From the NCBI GenBank assembly GCA_950022295.1, contig OX465596.1, positions 1,736,001 through 1,800,000 on the forward strand: DNA of 64,000 bases. The letters are read 5' to 3'. The stretch is from Bromus sterilis. Taxonomy: Eukaryota; Streptophyta; Magnoliopsida; Poales; Poaceae. The first letter of the stretch is position 1. Every line of letters begins with the position of its first letter. This document shows positions 1-12,232 of this stretch, one piece after another. The notes beneath the pieces are model-generated. The model searched no databases. It was not told the DNA's origin and saw nothing but the letters and a program-made list of their open reading frames with translations. Made by a program: the position numbers and the translations under genes.

Positions 1-2733
1 AAGCGAAGCTGTGATCTGGACTCAAGCCGCCGGAATCGAGCTCGAGCTGCCGCCGGACCCGCAAGTCGCCGTCGTCGAATTCGCCGCCACCACGACCTCC
101 ATGACCCCTCTGCTAGCATCACGGTGAGCTCGCGGTTCGACCGAGCCATTCCTTCATCTCCCTCCTCCTCCCTAGCTGGATCCGCCATGGACGCCAAAGC
201 TCCTCGCCGCCACGGTCATCGTAGTCGAGCGTCCGTGACGCAACCGAGCTCGGGGGCATGTCCTTCGTCTTCACCTTGCTCCTCTGCTTCGATTGCGAGC
301 ATCCCCGGTTCAAATGGAGCACCACAGCAAGCTTTGTCCCAAGCCCGAGACACGGCCGCCGCTAGGGCTTGACGCCGACGACGCTCCGGTGAGTTCCAGC
401 CCCCCTGGCTGGCTCCATTCGACGCGGCGTCCTTCCAACAGCCGTTTGGTGCCTCTGGCGTGCCAAACGCGTGACCAGGGCGCGAACCCGTGCAGCGCCG
501 CCGCGACTCCAGTCGCCGGCGTTTAGCCGCCGGCGTGTTAGCCCAAGCCCCCCCCCCCCCACTAATCACCTAGTTAGTGACCCCCTGGGTCACTGACCAG
601 TGGGCCCAGTGGCTTAATTAAGCCACTGGATTAACTTAACCACGGGTTAATTAACCCCAGCCACTGACAGGGTGACCCCACATGTCAGCCCCCCCCCTGA
701 CGTCAGCCTGACGCATTAAATCAATTTAAATGAATTTCCAGAGATTATTTGAATTAAAAGAATTCCAGAAAATCCAGAAAACACCCCAAACTTTGGAAAT
801 TCATAGAAAATTCATATTAACTCCAAATTGGACAAATAATATATGAAAAATGATCAGGAGAAAATTATCTTTCCAAATATGCAAATTTCAACTCTGTTTG
901 AGTTGAATTTAAAATGGAACCAGTAGCATATGTCATTTGGTTTATTTGAATTTAATTCAAATTCAAACCAAATGCTTTTGCTACTTGGACCATGGAATTA
1001 TGATGTAATTCAACCACACTTCAGAGGCATATCATACACATTTGAAGTTGATTCAAAATGATCAAACGATGTCACATTCAACTTGGCTAAGCTAAATTCA
1101 AATGTGGAGTTTGAATTTGCATTTTTAAATGCAATATACTCCACTTAAATGGAATTGCCTCACACACATCAAAAATTATACTTCAAGTTTTAAACATTCA
1201 ATCATGTGCTTGAGCATTGCATTCATATTGATTGCTACTTCGTGCTTTGTTTGTCGAGTAGAGGTGGAACCGGAGCAAGAGGTCACCCCCTTCGCTGAAG
1301 ATCCAGAACCCGAACCTCGTCAGCAAGGCAAGCAAACCCCCTTTGATCATGTCGATAAAATCCCACTTCCCTCTCATGCCTCGCTTATGCATTGTTTAGG
1401 ATGATCACCATGCTTCGTTTCTACCGCATAGATGAACCCATTCCTTTGCATGACCTATCTTTTTGTCACAGTAGTAAGCAAACCACAATCCTAGCAAATG
1501 TAGGAGTTGTTTGATATCATGTGGCCCCTGCAATGTTACTGCTTAATGCATGCTTAGTATGATACCATGTTGTTACTGTGATGTGAGTCGGGATGGGAAT
1601 GATCATGTTGATGATGGTAGAAAAGTGTTGGTGAATCGACCCTAATACAAGGTGAACGATGAGAGGCTGTGTAGGAGTACACGGTGGGTTGTCTCGTTGA
1701 ACACCGCCCTAGTACGAGTTCTTGTGTGGTGATCCAAGATGAAGAGTACAACCACACATTGGGCTCACTGACCCCTGTCAACTTACTAACTCATCCCTTT
1801 CGATGTCCAGATGTCGCAGTAGTTCGGAGTTCTGGTAGGCTTGTGGCCTGGATGCTAAGTGAGAGAACGGCTCACCCGAGACCGGCTTATGCACCACGCA
1901 CACATCGCTTGGGTCCACTTCGGTAAACCGGCCGGGTTCACGATAGTGGTAGCCAACCTAAGTAGGCGGCTTTCTTGGACTAGATAGGCTATGAGGTAAC
2001 AGTTGTGGTGAGCATCCTCGCCGGCACCCCTTGAATGGTGTCGAGTACAAAGGCGGTAAATGATGGTCATGTGTGTGTAGCGGTACACCCTTGCAAGGTT
2101 AACAAAACTATTCGAATAGCCGCGTCCGCGGTTATGGACTGCTTGGAAAGCTTAGCTTGATTATTAGATAACTTGAACCGGATACTTCTAAAACACACCA
2201 AGATAAGTGTGAGTGCTATGGCATGCTTCCTCGTGGGGAAGTCGAGGAAGGCACCATAGTGGTGTATTGGTTGGTGAAAGTAGTGGACTCGTGTACGCTT
2301 CTTACCTCAAAGTCTGGTACTCGTAGTTCGGGACTATCCAAGTCAAAGCTGGCACTTCTGCAAGTGAACCCCACCTCCCTTTACCTTGATACATGTGCAT
2401 GAGTAGTATAGCTCCTATGTAAGTCTTGCTGAGTACGCCTTTGTACTCACGTTTGCTTAATCTATGTTTTAGATGACGCCACTGACCCCGAAGGTGGCTT
2501 CTTCATCGAGCTGGACGACTGAAGTTAAGCTAGTCTAGTCCCAGTCAGCAGACTGGTTCCCTCGTGGAGGGCTTTGTGTTTAAATAAGGCTTCTTAAGCC
2601 ATTTGTTAAACTTGTCTGTACTCAGACATAATTTGCTTCCGCTCTGTGTTGTAATGTTGGATCACATGTATGTGATCTCTGTGTGTACTCTATAAGAGTT
2701 ATAAATAAAATGTACACTTTGTAGAGAATTGCA
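1..2733 (+). mobile_element. Long LTR-like sequence, probably Ty3/Gypsy, cut by window edge
   Basis: The stretch has a GC-rich block at 1-550, an AT-rich block at 700-1200 and a long mid-GC tail. The same order of blocks and several short conserved blocks recur at 40955-44523: gtccgcggttatggac at 2124-2139 corresponds to gtccacggttatggac at 43860-43875, and tctgtactcagacat at 2615-2629 recurs at 44421-44435. I infer that both are members of one family of long LTRs or LTR-like elements. The right end near 2733 is a guess and the left end is outside the window. No reverse transcriptase or integrase coding was found here, so a solo LTR or truncated copy fits best. Small ORFs in the GC-rich block are not credible genes. 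Confidence 0.5.
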
Positions 2734-3243
2734 ATGGTACCTGCTGTTCATACAAGGCATGTGTGTTGCGTGTATGTTTATAACATGCATGTCTTTGTAT
2801 GGGTTTTCGAGACCTTAGTTGTGTTCTGGCTGGCGGTCTTTCATACACCAAGTGGCCCTTAGATGTGCGCAGCTTGGGGCATCGCGATGCGATTGCTCGA
2901 GACTCCGTCTCGTGCACACTTTGTGGTATGATCGAGCCCGCTCTAGACCCCGACTAAGTGATCGGGCTGGAGTAAGTCTATGTAAGAGTTTTGAGATAGT
3001 CGGTAGTATGGTTGAGGCGACTTGTCTTTGAATATGGGAGTTCACCACCCATATCATTTGACTTGTGTGCGGACGATGAGGACCCATCTCAGTTGATCAT
3101 CCGGCCTGGATGGGATGCCCCTCACGTACGATGCTTTCCGAGAACGTTCTGTGCTTGGCCTTGTCTGCTTAGACAAGTGGGTACGGTTCTCGGCTCTCCA
3201 TATGACTATGTCTTAACTGGACTTGCATATGCTAACCCCGGGT
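2734..3243. other. Unassigned intergenic sequence
   Basis: Mid-GC sequence between the LTR-like region and a palindrome-rich block. No conserved coding pattern was seen. It may be a continuation of the left element or an unrelated transposon fragment. Confidence 0.4.
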
Positions 3244-3520
3244 CCCGACACGGGGTATCAGTTGGCGCGCTGCAGGTAAACACTAGCGGCGTGGAGTGCA
3301 GATGCGCGCTGCAGGAGATGAGGCATTAGCAGCGCATGCTGCGGTAGCCCGTGCTACTAATATGGGGCCACAACTGGGGTTCCCGTGGTTATCCACATTA
3401 GTAGCGTCGGGTTCAAAACCCGCGCTGCAGATCTATATAACAGCTGCATCCCGCGCTGCTAATGTTCCTACCACAGAACCGGTTCTCAGACACAATACTC
3501 GAAACTCGGATTCTGGATGA
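3244..3520. repeat. GC-rich block with repeated 'cgcgctgc' words, transposon-like
   Basis: The words gcgcgctgcag, agcagcgc, cccgcgctgc and ttagtagc occur repeatedly in both orientations, so short inverted repeats pair across the block. Such blocks are frequent at or near ends of DNA transposons in Triticeae genomes (general knowledge, not searched). I could not define terminal repeats or a target duplication. Confidence 0.4.
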
Positions 3521-5632
3521 CTCGAATAAAGTCAATATCATCATAATATAGTCAATATCATAATAATTGCATCCAACAATATTATATATAGTATGATATC
3601 TTATTCTCAAGGTAGCTAGCATGGTAACCTCGTAGCATCCTATGCATATAACTAGTCTTGTCAACTGGCTTCGAGTCATCTTTTCCTTGGTATATGTTGC
3701 TATCGAACTTCAGTACCTATTATGCTGAAACAAGATAGACCTTCATCTGAAGACCTTATATTTTTCTCATAAGATTGAACATAGTTGCACATTTTCAAGA
3801 TACACGCCAAAAATTTTACAAACACAGATTGAACTCTTTTTTTTAATACATAGTGAACATTTTCTACACACCGTTATTTTTTTTCATAAATGACACGAAC
3901 GTTTCTAAAAATGAGCCGAATTTTTTACTTTTTTTTTAGTGTTGCGAATTTTTTTCAACTGTCACAAACTATTTTTGAATGGTACACAGCAAAATTTAAA
4001 AAGTAGACAAACAAATTTTTACATTGTATAAAAATATACAAAATTTCAAGAATATATTTTTGAAACGGGTGAGCATTTTTTTTCACATTACATGACCATT
4101 TTTAGATATTATTTTTAGTGAATGGTAAACTTTTTACAAAATGAAGGAAAGTGATTTCTTAATATATATTGATAATATTTCGAAATATCAATAAAATCAA
4201 AAAACAAAACAGAAAGAAAGGCACTTCCAACTGGGCCGGACCCTTCAAAAAGTGGAGCCGTTTTTTCATTTTTGTTGAGAAGAAGGTGATGAAGTGGCCG
4301 ATGGAGCACGGCCGACCTCGCCGGAAGGAAACCCACCCCAACCAAGCAGCACGAGCGGGCATCAGTCACCGTGGGCGCTGACCCGGCACGCACGCACGCT
4401 CACACCAAAAGGCCGGCGTAGCTAGTAACGGCCGGCCGGACGGCTCGCATCACCGCCGCGCGCGGCCGACCTGCTCCATTCCCAACTAACCGCCCCGACG
4501 CTCCTTCCTATTCCTACTACATAGTACGGATGTCACTCACGCATCATTACTCACTTGTTACAGCTTTTCTCAATTCCAAACTCTGCATGTGCAATATTAT
4601 TTCTCAAAAATAAAAAAACTGCACGTGGGCATTTCATCAAACAGTTGGTGACTACGGCCCTTGTTGCCGGCTCGGCGGTGGCCATAGGGGTGGTTGGAGA
4701 CGGGCCACCGAACGCGCGCGCACGGGGAAGAAGCACTCGAAGTGTGGTTTTTTCTTCATCATCGCCGCTTCGTGACAAGCACATTTTACATCGCTAGGAG
4801 TTGCGGGCGGGCGGTCGTCTGACGTCGAAACCGCGATGACCTTGCTATCGACGGTGGCAACCGTCGTGATGGATTGAACAAGATTTTTTTTTATGCCAAA
4901 CCTCCTCTTTGGCGTGGGTGGTGGCAAGGGGGTGGTTAATTTTTCGCGGTGGCCGACGGGTCTTGAGAATCAATTCTAGCCTCACTGGGAACTATGGCGC
5001 GGGGAAGAAAAATGTTGGGAGGGAAGGAGTTTACTCAGTCAGGCGAGCGAGGAGTAAATTTTCGATGCATGGATGAGTAAAAAACATCTCCTCTAACAGT
5101 TTTAGGACTTCACAATTAATTAGCATGAGATAAGCAACTCGTTAATCCATCTCTATATGCTATGCATGCACACTCACACAGCGTGCGTGCGTGTACAACA
5201 AAGAAAAGAGTGAAGGCACCACGCACGCACGAGCGAGCGAGCGAGCAATGGACCATGCAAAACAAGCAACGCGTGAAGCCGTGAAGGAAGAGCAGTTTCG
5301 AGCGCCGGAGCGGAGCAGGTGAGCGTGAGGTAGTGAACCACGTACTCGATCGTACTACGTACCCAGCTATATACCCATGCATGCCGCCGCCTTGCATTGT
5401 CAACTGCACCACGTACGCTCATGCACTCCTCGTTCTTCCAATACCAACCAACTCATGATTCCAGCCCTTAATTCTCTCTCACCCGTAGACCAACACGCCC
5501 GAGGAGGAGATTCACGTACGTGGCGGCCGGCCTCCTGCTGCAGCATCTCGCTCGGCGCTGTTCACTGTTCAGCTTGTGACCGCCAGGGACCAGCTGTGTG
5601 GCAGCTTCTCACTGATCCACCCGAATCGAGCC
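3521..5632. other. Intergenic: AT-rich degenerate block (about 3700-4160) then unassigned sequence
   Basis: Positions 3700-4160 are dominated by runs of T and A with recurring 'gaacatttt' and 'aaaatttt' words, as in old low-complexity transposon remnants. From 4200 to 5632 base composition rises towards 50-60 percent GC, but no ORF shows protein-family motifs. A cluster of cgtacgt/gcatgc palindromic words lies at 5160-5420. No gene is called. Confidence 0.4.
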
Positions 5633-6960
5633 CGTTTCACGGGCTACTTCTCACTGTTTAAGGGTTCTAGGGAAAATTTCATGCTTGGGGAACTCCAGCA
5701 AGCGTTTAGAGAGAGGTCACCAAAATTTATACTTTTCACCGAATCGGATCTGTTTCATGTGGCGTTGCTCATCATTTTAGGGTTTTGGCTAAATTGGGGC
5801 GATTTGTGGGCTATTGCTCACCGTTTTGAGTTTTCGGGGCGATTTTCACGTTACCCCAACATGAGGTACCTGTAGGTCACCAAAATTTACAGTTTTAGAC
5901 AAATGGTGCACACTTTTTTTCGTGTTCTAGGGTGATTTTCACGTTGGAAAACCCCGACATGCGTTTACTAGGAAGTCACTAAAATTTGCAATTTTGGTCA
6001 AAGTCGGCACGTTTTATGGGCTACTGTGCACCGTTTTGGGGTTTGATTGGCGATTTTTACATTGAGGAACCTGGATAAGCACTTACAGGGAGGTCGCCAA
6101 AATTTGTAGTTTTGGTCAAATTGAGAACGTTTCGTGGGTTATTTATTGCTTACCAAATCTAGGTCCTAGCCCGATTTTTCACATTAGGGAACCCCGATAG
6201 GCCCTAATAGGTAGGTCGCCACAATTAGCATTTTTGGTTGAATCGGACCCATTTGAAGGGCTATTTCTCACCGTTCTAGGGTTTCAGAGCGATATTCATA
6301 TTGGGGTAACCCCGGCATGTGCTTACGAGAGGTTGACAAAACTCTTCTTTTTGGTCGAATAAGATCTCACCGTTCTAGGGTTTCAGAGCGATATTCATAT
6401 TGGGGTAACCCCGGCATGTGCTTACGAGAGGTTGACAAAACTCTTCTTTTTGGTCGAATAAGATCCGTTTCGTGGGCTATTGCCTATCATTTGGGGGTTT
6501 CAAGGTGATTTTCACGTTTGAGAAACCTCGACATGTATTTATAGGGACGTCAACAAAACTCTCGTTTAAGATCGATCGGGCCTGTTTCACGCGTTTTTGG
6601 TTTCTGAGGCGATTTCCACGTTTGGAAAAATCCGACATTCACCAAAACTCTTGTTTTGAATGAATCGAGCTCGTTCCATGGATACCATTTTAGGATTTCG
6701 ATGCAATTTTCAAAGTTAGGAAACCCCGTCGTGTGCTTACATGGAGGTCGCACAAAAATAACAATTTTGGCTGAATCAAGCCCGTTTCATTTCACGATTG
6801 AGGAACTCCAATATTCGATTACAAAGTGATCGTCGAAAATCATGATTTTTTGCCGAATAAGGCCCTTTTTGTGGGTATTGTTCACTTTTTTGGTTCCAAG
6901 ACGATTTTCTTGTTTGCAAAACCCCTATATCCTTTCACAGAGTGGTCACCTAACGTGGGT
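5633..6960 (+). repeat. Degenerate tandem array, about 12 units of roughly 95-120 bp, pSc119.2-like
   Basis: Each unit carries the same ordered blocks: cgtttcatgggctattgctc, then a ccgttttagggttt block, then gcgattttcacgtt, then aaccccgacatg, then aggtcaccaaaatttg, then ttttggtcgaatcg. The 'gattttcacg' block falls near 5845, 5938, 6050, 6172, 6290, 6389, 6505, 6608 and 6705. The unit length and the opening blocks match what I remember of the Triticeae 118-120 bp pSc119.2 satellite family. Relationship to that satellite is inference from memory; the array structure is seen directly. Units are highly diverged except for one perfect duplication at 6267-6464. Confidence 0.7.
6267..6464 (+). repeat. 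Perfect 99-bp tandem duplication inside the satellite-like array
   Basis: Positions 6267-6365 and 6366-6464 are identical by eye, while neighbouring units of the array differ at many positions. This marks a recent unequal exchange or slippage event, or an assembly artefact. Confidence 0.9.
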
Positions 6961-8049
6961 TGTGTTCATGTAATATACATCTTTGGTGTAAGAAACCGTG
7001 GACTTCATGTGAATTGCCATCTGAATAGTTTGTACTTGCCATCCCTCGGTGCGCGATTGATCGGGCTATATGATTATCGGTCAATTATGGGTAATTGAAT
7101 GTATCAAATAATGAAAAGATTTTTTCATCTAAAAAATATATAATGTTGCCTTTCCAACAAAAATAAGATTGAGCGCTAAGATTCTTTCATACAATCATAT
7201 CGCAGCATCAATTTTCCATGCATGGCAATAGTTTCAAATAAAAGATCTTTCCTACCTAACCATAATAAGGAGAGAAAAAAAAAGATTTCCCGTGTGATAC
7301 GCGAGCGTCCACCTTTTTTTGTTGCGCGCAGCAAAAAGGCTGCTACTTCTTGTAACGGTCCAAAAAACAGGAGAGACAGAGCGTATTTGAAAATGAGAAA
7401 TGCACAGGCCATTTTCTAGAATAATATGTGGAACCTGATTTGGATATGGATACTGTTCCGATCCATTCAGCTGTGCTTTTTTTTTGGAACTGAAAAGGAA
7501 TATGCTACGTTTAGGTGCATCTGCACCTTTGAGATTTTTTTTAAAAGAAAATAAGGAAGAAATCAGGAGTAGTTACCATTGGTTTATAAATCAAAGCAAA
7601 AAAAATCAGAAGCAACACCTAAAGTTTAGGAAGCATAGACACACATTTTACCATTTTACCATGATTGTAACATGGTTTTTATTTACAATAACGTCAGGAC
7701 CATTTCATATATTTCATTCGCAAGTAAACTTGCAAAGCATCTATTTAAATCTTGAAATTAGTTGCAAGATCGTATGCGTGTTGCCCTCACGCGTCTTGGA
7801 TTTCTACAAGCGGATCGCCTACGTATCTATATTTAAGTTATTTTGATGCGAGAATCCATGACGTAGATTTTAGATTGCGAATGAAAAGGATATAAATCAA
7901 AAGAAGGAAGGCATTAAAAAAATTACGCGTATATTTTTGTGTAGTAGTGCTACAAATATACGCGTTGTATTAAATCGGTGCCAAAAAATTGACATGCAAT
8001 GTGAGCCGTCCGATGGAGGAATCCAACGGCGTAGAGGCGAGGATGGGTC
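6961..8049. other. Upstream region of the VQ gene, AT-rich, no gene
   Basis: The sequence after the tandem array is AT-rich with many A runs. ORFs such as 7484-7846 lack any recognisable domain. A TTGAC core (W-box-like, the WRKY binding core) is at 7989-7993, about 60 bases before the TATA box of the VQ gene. Such a site would suit a VQ gene, whose products bind WRKY factors, but a single core is weak evidence. Confidence 0.4.
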
Positions 8050-8057
8050 TATATAAA
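8050..8057 (+). promoter_or_regulatory. TATA box of the VQ gene
   Basis: TATATAAA at 8050-8057 lies 95 bases before the start codon. A transcription start about 30 bases downstream would leave a 5' untranslated region of about 60 bases. Confidence 0.7.
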
Positions 8058-8144
8058 CCTCGTGTAGGCAGAGGAGCCCTCCTTTGGTCCTTCTTCTAGA
8101 AGAAGGAAGAAAGAGGCGTCCGTTTCTCGCATCGGGAGCCGAGA

Positions 8145-8639
8145 ATGGCACCGCACTCCCCCGCCGTCAAGCTCCACTCCCGCGCAGGCCCGCCGTCGGC
8201 GGCGGCGGCGGCGATGGGCGCGCACAGGTGGTCGCACCCCATCGCCAAGGGGCCGCCGCGGAAGATCAGGATCGTGCACGTCCTGGCGCCGGAGGTGATC
8301 AAGACGGACGTGCGCCACTTCCGCGAGCTCGTCCAGCGCCTCACCGGCAAGCCCAAAGACGTCGGTGGGTCGTCTTCCTCCTCCTCGTCGTGGTCGGCCG
8401 AGAGCGCCGCGGCCGTGGAGTCGTCGTCGTACCAGCAGGCGGCGGCAGGTGGCTCGTCGTCGTACCAGCAGGCGGCGGTTCAAACCGTCGCCCCTGCGGC
8501 GGCGGCGGCGGCGACCGTCAAGGCGGAGGTCGCCGCGTCGCCGGAGGAAGGGGTCGGGGAGGCGGAGGGCAGGAACGACGCCTTCTTCCAAGACCTGGAC
8601 GAGTTCCTCCTGGGCGCAGATCACTTGAGCCTCCTCTGA
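8145..8639 (+). CDS. VQ-motif protein, 164 aa, intronless
   Basis: The product carries the VQ signature FRELVQRLTG at residues 59-68 (FxxxVQxxTG). It is preceded by the basic segment PRKIRIVHVL and followed by serine- and alanine-rich low complexity. The low-complexity part contains a duplicated SSYQQAA element around residues 96-115. A conserved-looking tail FFQDLDEFLLG lies near residues 147-157. VQ proteins are small, usually intronless plant nuclear or plastid cofactors that bind WRKY transcription factors or MAP-kinase substrates and modulate defence and stress transcription. The first ATG after the TATA box was chosen; a second in-frame ATG at residue 24 is possible. High-GC codon use is normal for a grass first exon. 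Which VQ subgroup it belongs to cannot be settled by eye. Confidence 0.92.
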   Translation: MAPHSPAVKLHSRAGPPSAAAAAMGAHRWSHPIAKGPPRKIRIVHVLAPEVIKTDVRHFRELVQRLTGKPKDVGGSSSSSSSWSAESAAAVESSSYQQAAAGGSSSYQQAAVQTVAPAAAAAATVKAEVAASPEEGVGEAEGRNDAFFQDLDEFLLGADHLSLL

Positions 8640-9328
8640 TCTGCCTCCTCCCTCCAAGTCCCATTAGAAACAAGAAGAAGAGATAAGTCTGAGAATTTTT
8701 TGGCTCCCTGCTACTGTTTGTTTGTTTCTTGGTTGGTTTCATAGGATGGAATGGTGACGTGCGTTTGGTTTGATTAATGGATAAACCCTACCCCCCCTTA
8801 AATTATGTTGCGTCAGTTACTTTTCCAGTTTGTTTGTTGATATATTTCCCGTTATGTATTGGAAATTTGAACCTGCAAATGGAAATCCCAGATTAGTTTG
8901 GTTGTTACAATGTGTTTTGATTCCATATCTATTTTTCTCATCTGGATGGATGGCATTCTCTGACCTAGCATTCTTCACTTCAGCTTACTGACTGGTAGTA
9001 TGGTGTATTTCTGATTCATCAGAGATATCATGGTCATAGATCACAGATTCACAGGCCCAATTACAGCACAATGTGTCTGCCATGTGGCCCGAGGATCCAC
9101 ATTTTGGCATTGTGTATGAATGTTTCTACTATTTGAGATCGTATCGAGCTAAATACTCAGGTGCTATTACAAGCTTGAACAAGATGGCATTTGCATTTAT
9201 ATATGGCAAAGCTGGGCACTGTAAGAATTTATACTTATCAAACAAACAAAATTTACAAGCGGTGACCAAGGTATCTCTGAACAAAAAAAAGTTAACCATA
9301 ATGCTGCTCTCCAATTAGTACCCACGTA
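8640..9328. other. 3' region between convergent VQ and FBN6 genes
   Basis: It holds the likely 3' untranslated regions of the VQ gene (+) and of the fibrillin gene (-), which converge here. AT content is high and no further ORF with family signatures is seen. Confidence 0.5.
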
Positions 9329-12232
9329 CTAGCTTTGATACTCTGGAATCACTACATCTGGAGTGTTCTCCATTGGATTCGGTTGCGGCCCTTCCAGCTT
9401 GGTGAGCACATCAGGTGCTCCAGCAGCATCTCTGATAATCTGTAAGACATACATTCATTATATACGAACATGGTTCAATTGAGTTATCTGAAAGAGAGGA
9501 TTGAAAGGAAACTACTGTATTGGTAAGCTGATTTGATACGAAAATGTGCATTTTTCTTCTGGTCTTGCTTTATGGGATGTTCAATAAGATACAATGAACT
9601 GGCACTTCCCAGCCATTTGAACTGACTAGATGGAACGGTGATGATAAACCTAAGTAGCATTCCAACTCTGTCTGCCATCAGCTTATATTTTTCTCTAAAA
9701 TATTAGCAAGTGCGTTTCAATAACAGCCAACATGTGACGCTAAGTAAGACAGACATATGGTACAACTCTTTTGTGTTAGGTTCAAACAGTATATGGTCAG
9801 AGTGTAATGCGCACAGGTATAAATGCATGTTATCATGATATGATTTTGGTATTCGCTTTAGTGTGGGATAAACATACCAGTATCTCTTCATCCAGGTACG
9901 AAATCATAAATAAGCGCTGGTACACCCCGTCTGTAATAAAAAGAAAAGGAGGCATGCACAATGTAATTAATCAATCCATGTAAAATGCATTATAATTATT
10001 ACAAATTCATGGCATCTCATCTCATAATGAAAAATAGCACAGCTGTATTGAATAATCCTGTTATGGTGCACTAAAGACTGTAGGTAGACAAAAATATTGA
10101 AAATAGACAACGTGGATAGAGACGAACTAGCTATAGTGAGAGCATTCCTCTCTTGTCATTGTTGGAAGTCAAATTTAGGAAGAAACCAAAGCAGCATTCC
10201 AATATTTTAATATTCTTGGCCCAAAAAAAATAGTGATACTCTAGTCAGTACTATGTTGTAATAACAAGACGACTATAAATCAAGGCATATGTACTTACTA
10301 AGAGGTAACTTAACCCCCTCTGAAACAGCATCCCTTATAGAGGCAGGAAGTTGTTGTAGAGCTCCTGCAGTTTGCCCAAGTAAGCCCTTGAGTTGTTCAG
10401 GTAGTGTATCTTCACTGATTTTGGGGGTTTCCAAAAATCCCTCCACATATTCCTCTTTCATCCTTATAGGCCCCTCCACGGTCAGTTGAGTAGTCAGAAC
10501 GAATCTGTTTTGTATCTTCATAAAAAAAAGGAGGTAAACTGTGAGGCCTGAATGGAACCACAGAACCCAACATGGCTAATACAGCTCCTGGATAAGACAG
10601 ATAAATGGCTGCCAGTAATGCGTTAGTATAAACGTGGAATCTTGTCAGTTATGAGAGCTACAATTAGCTATGCAGGCTGTCGGCAGGTATATAAAAGGCA
10701 CAAACATTGCAAACAAGAGGTGGTTGTAAAGATAGATAAAACAAAAGGCACAAAAGTTGTAGGCGACATTCCACAACTTTAGAAATTACCGTATTAAAGA
10801 GCTTGACGTTCGATGAAATTTTGCAGTAGCTATCCCTGATCACCACATCAAGCCCTGTAAAGTGCGCGACACTTGTAGGTGACCTCCTACGAAAAAAAAA
10901 TAGTTGCTATGTAATAAACGGTTTCTTCAGAGAAATATTAATTTAGGTTTATGTATTTACAACACACCATGTAATTTTATGTTATTTGTAACAAACGACG
11001 TAACTCATTTTCATGCGAACAAAGTATGGAGAGCTCCAATTAAAATGGTGACTTCATTGTAATAAAACTTGCATCTAGAAATAGTGGCGTACTCGAACAG
11101 AACACGGGATGCAAATGATCCAGGACTGCTATCACCGAACCATTCGATGTTCCATCGACCTTCCAGAAAGGGTGATCTGAAAAGTGAAACATATGATTGA
11201 TGAACAAGGACCAACGAAATGTCTATACAACATAACTATTTTGGTCAGAAATGATGGGAGTTCCTCATAATAGATATGGGACATGAAAACGCAGAAATGA
11301 ATGAATGCCATTGCTCCCTAATTGAATATCGTGATGATAGCATACACTCCCTCCATCTCAAAATAAGTGTCTCAACTGTATTCTAACTTTAGTACAACAC
11401 TTAATTTTTGAGACGGAGGGAGTATTTCATGAGTGCCACCATTTAAACCTGTGTGGCGTTGCAAAAGCTAGTGAAACAAGACACAACAAGAGATGCATTT
11501 CTTGAGCTAATAGCGGGGCTTACGTTGTGGGTCGAGGAGTGGGGTTGAGGCGTTCGAGGCCGACGATGCGTTCGTTGACGTCGATCTTCTGCATCTCCGT
11601 GGTGTTGCCGCTCACCAAGGATTCGAAGCCTCCAGCATCCCTGAACTGAAACGGGCAGCAGTTTACATGCATACTCAAAACCCAACTGGTCAAGCAAGCA
11701 AACACAAACACTAAGCTCGTGTGTCTGCAAGAATAAAGGCGTTTCTACTTATATCATCAATTGAATCGGCAGTTGGCTCAATCAGAGTACTTATCAATGG
11801 AGGCGTCTTTATGTAAAATTGGAGGCGTTTACTACTGTACTTATCAATGGAATCGGCAGCTGTGCAAAATGGAGACGTGGCTAAGCACAATTGGCAGGCA
11901 GGTTCAGAAACGAACAGTACAATTGCTTCAAGATACGATTCGTATGGAGCAGTACGGGGAAGGGCGGCTAGGCCTTAGCCATTCATTTCATTCTGCTGCG
12001 AGTAAGGGAGGGAGAGGGAGATGCTCACGGCGAGGAGGAGGGACTCCTTGGCGGAGAGGCGCTCCATCTCGCGGGCGTAGCTGGCCGCGGGGCCGCCCTG
12101 GAACTGCGCCGTCGCCCTGCACCGGCACGCGGCGGCTCGGCGTGGGGAGAGGCGCAGCCGGCCGTCGCGGCGGACGGAAGGAATTAGCGGAGGGGAGACC
12201 GGGGTGAGCGTGGCAGCGGCGGCGGCGGCCAT
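9329..12232 (-). CDS. FBN6: Fibrillin / plastid-lipid-associated protein, FBN6 (PAP8) type, 295 aa
   Basis: Seven exons on the minus strand: 12029-12232, 11524-11645, 11093-11176, 10790-10886, 10299-10515, 9878-9930 and 9329-9439. All introns are GT-AG and phases join exactly (888 nt with stop). The product starts with an alanine- and arginine-rich stretch of about 45 residues, typical of a chloroplast transit peptide. The PAP/fibrillin domain follows, including AKESLLLA, VNERIVGLERLNPTPRPTT, FLEGRWNIEWFG, LTVEGPIRMKEEYVEG, LPEQLKGLLGQ and the C-terminal MISYLDEEIL-IIRDAAG motif. Length and motif order match Arabidopsis At5g19940 (FBN6) as I know it, including the EYxS end. Fibrillins are lipocalin-like plastid proteins of plastoglobules and thylakoids; this member is linked to thylakoid function and redox stress. 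The ATG at 12232 was chosen because upstream in-frame sequence lacks conserved residues. A short Stowaway MITE lies in intron 2. Confidence 0.93.
11346..11424. mobile_element. Stowaway MITE in intron 2 of FBN6
   Basis: The terminal inverted repeats actccctccatctc (11346 onwards) and gagacggagggagta (to 11424) enclose about 79 bp. The end sequence and TA-rich junction are those of Tc1/mariner-class Stowaway elements, very common in Triticeae introns. It is too short to encode anything. Confidence 0.85.

Noticed and set aside
5633..6960. CRISPR-like repeat array
   Set aside because: Units are directly adjacent, degenerate and about 100-120 bp long without spacers; the genome is clearly a plant.
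8049..8657. 202-codon minus-strand ORF opposite the VQ gene
   Set aside because: It is the antisense shadow of a GC-rich exon, with Arg/Gly-rich low complexity and no domain; the plus strand carries a clear VQ motif and TATA box.
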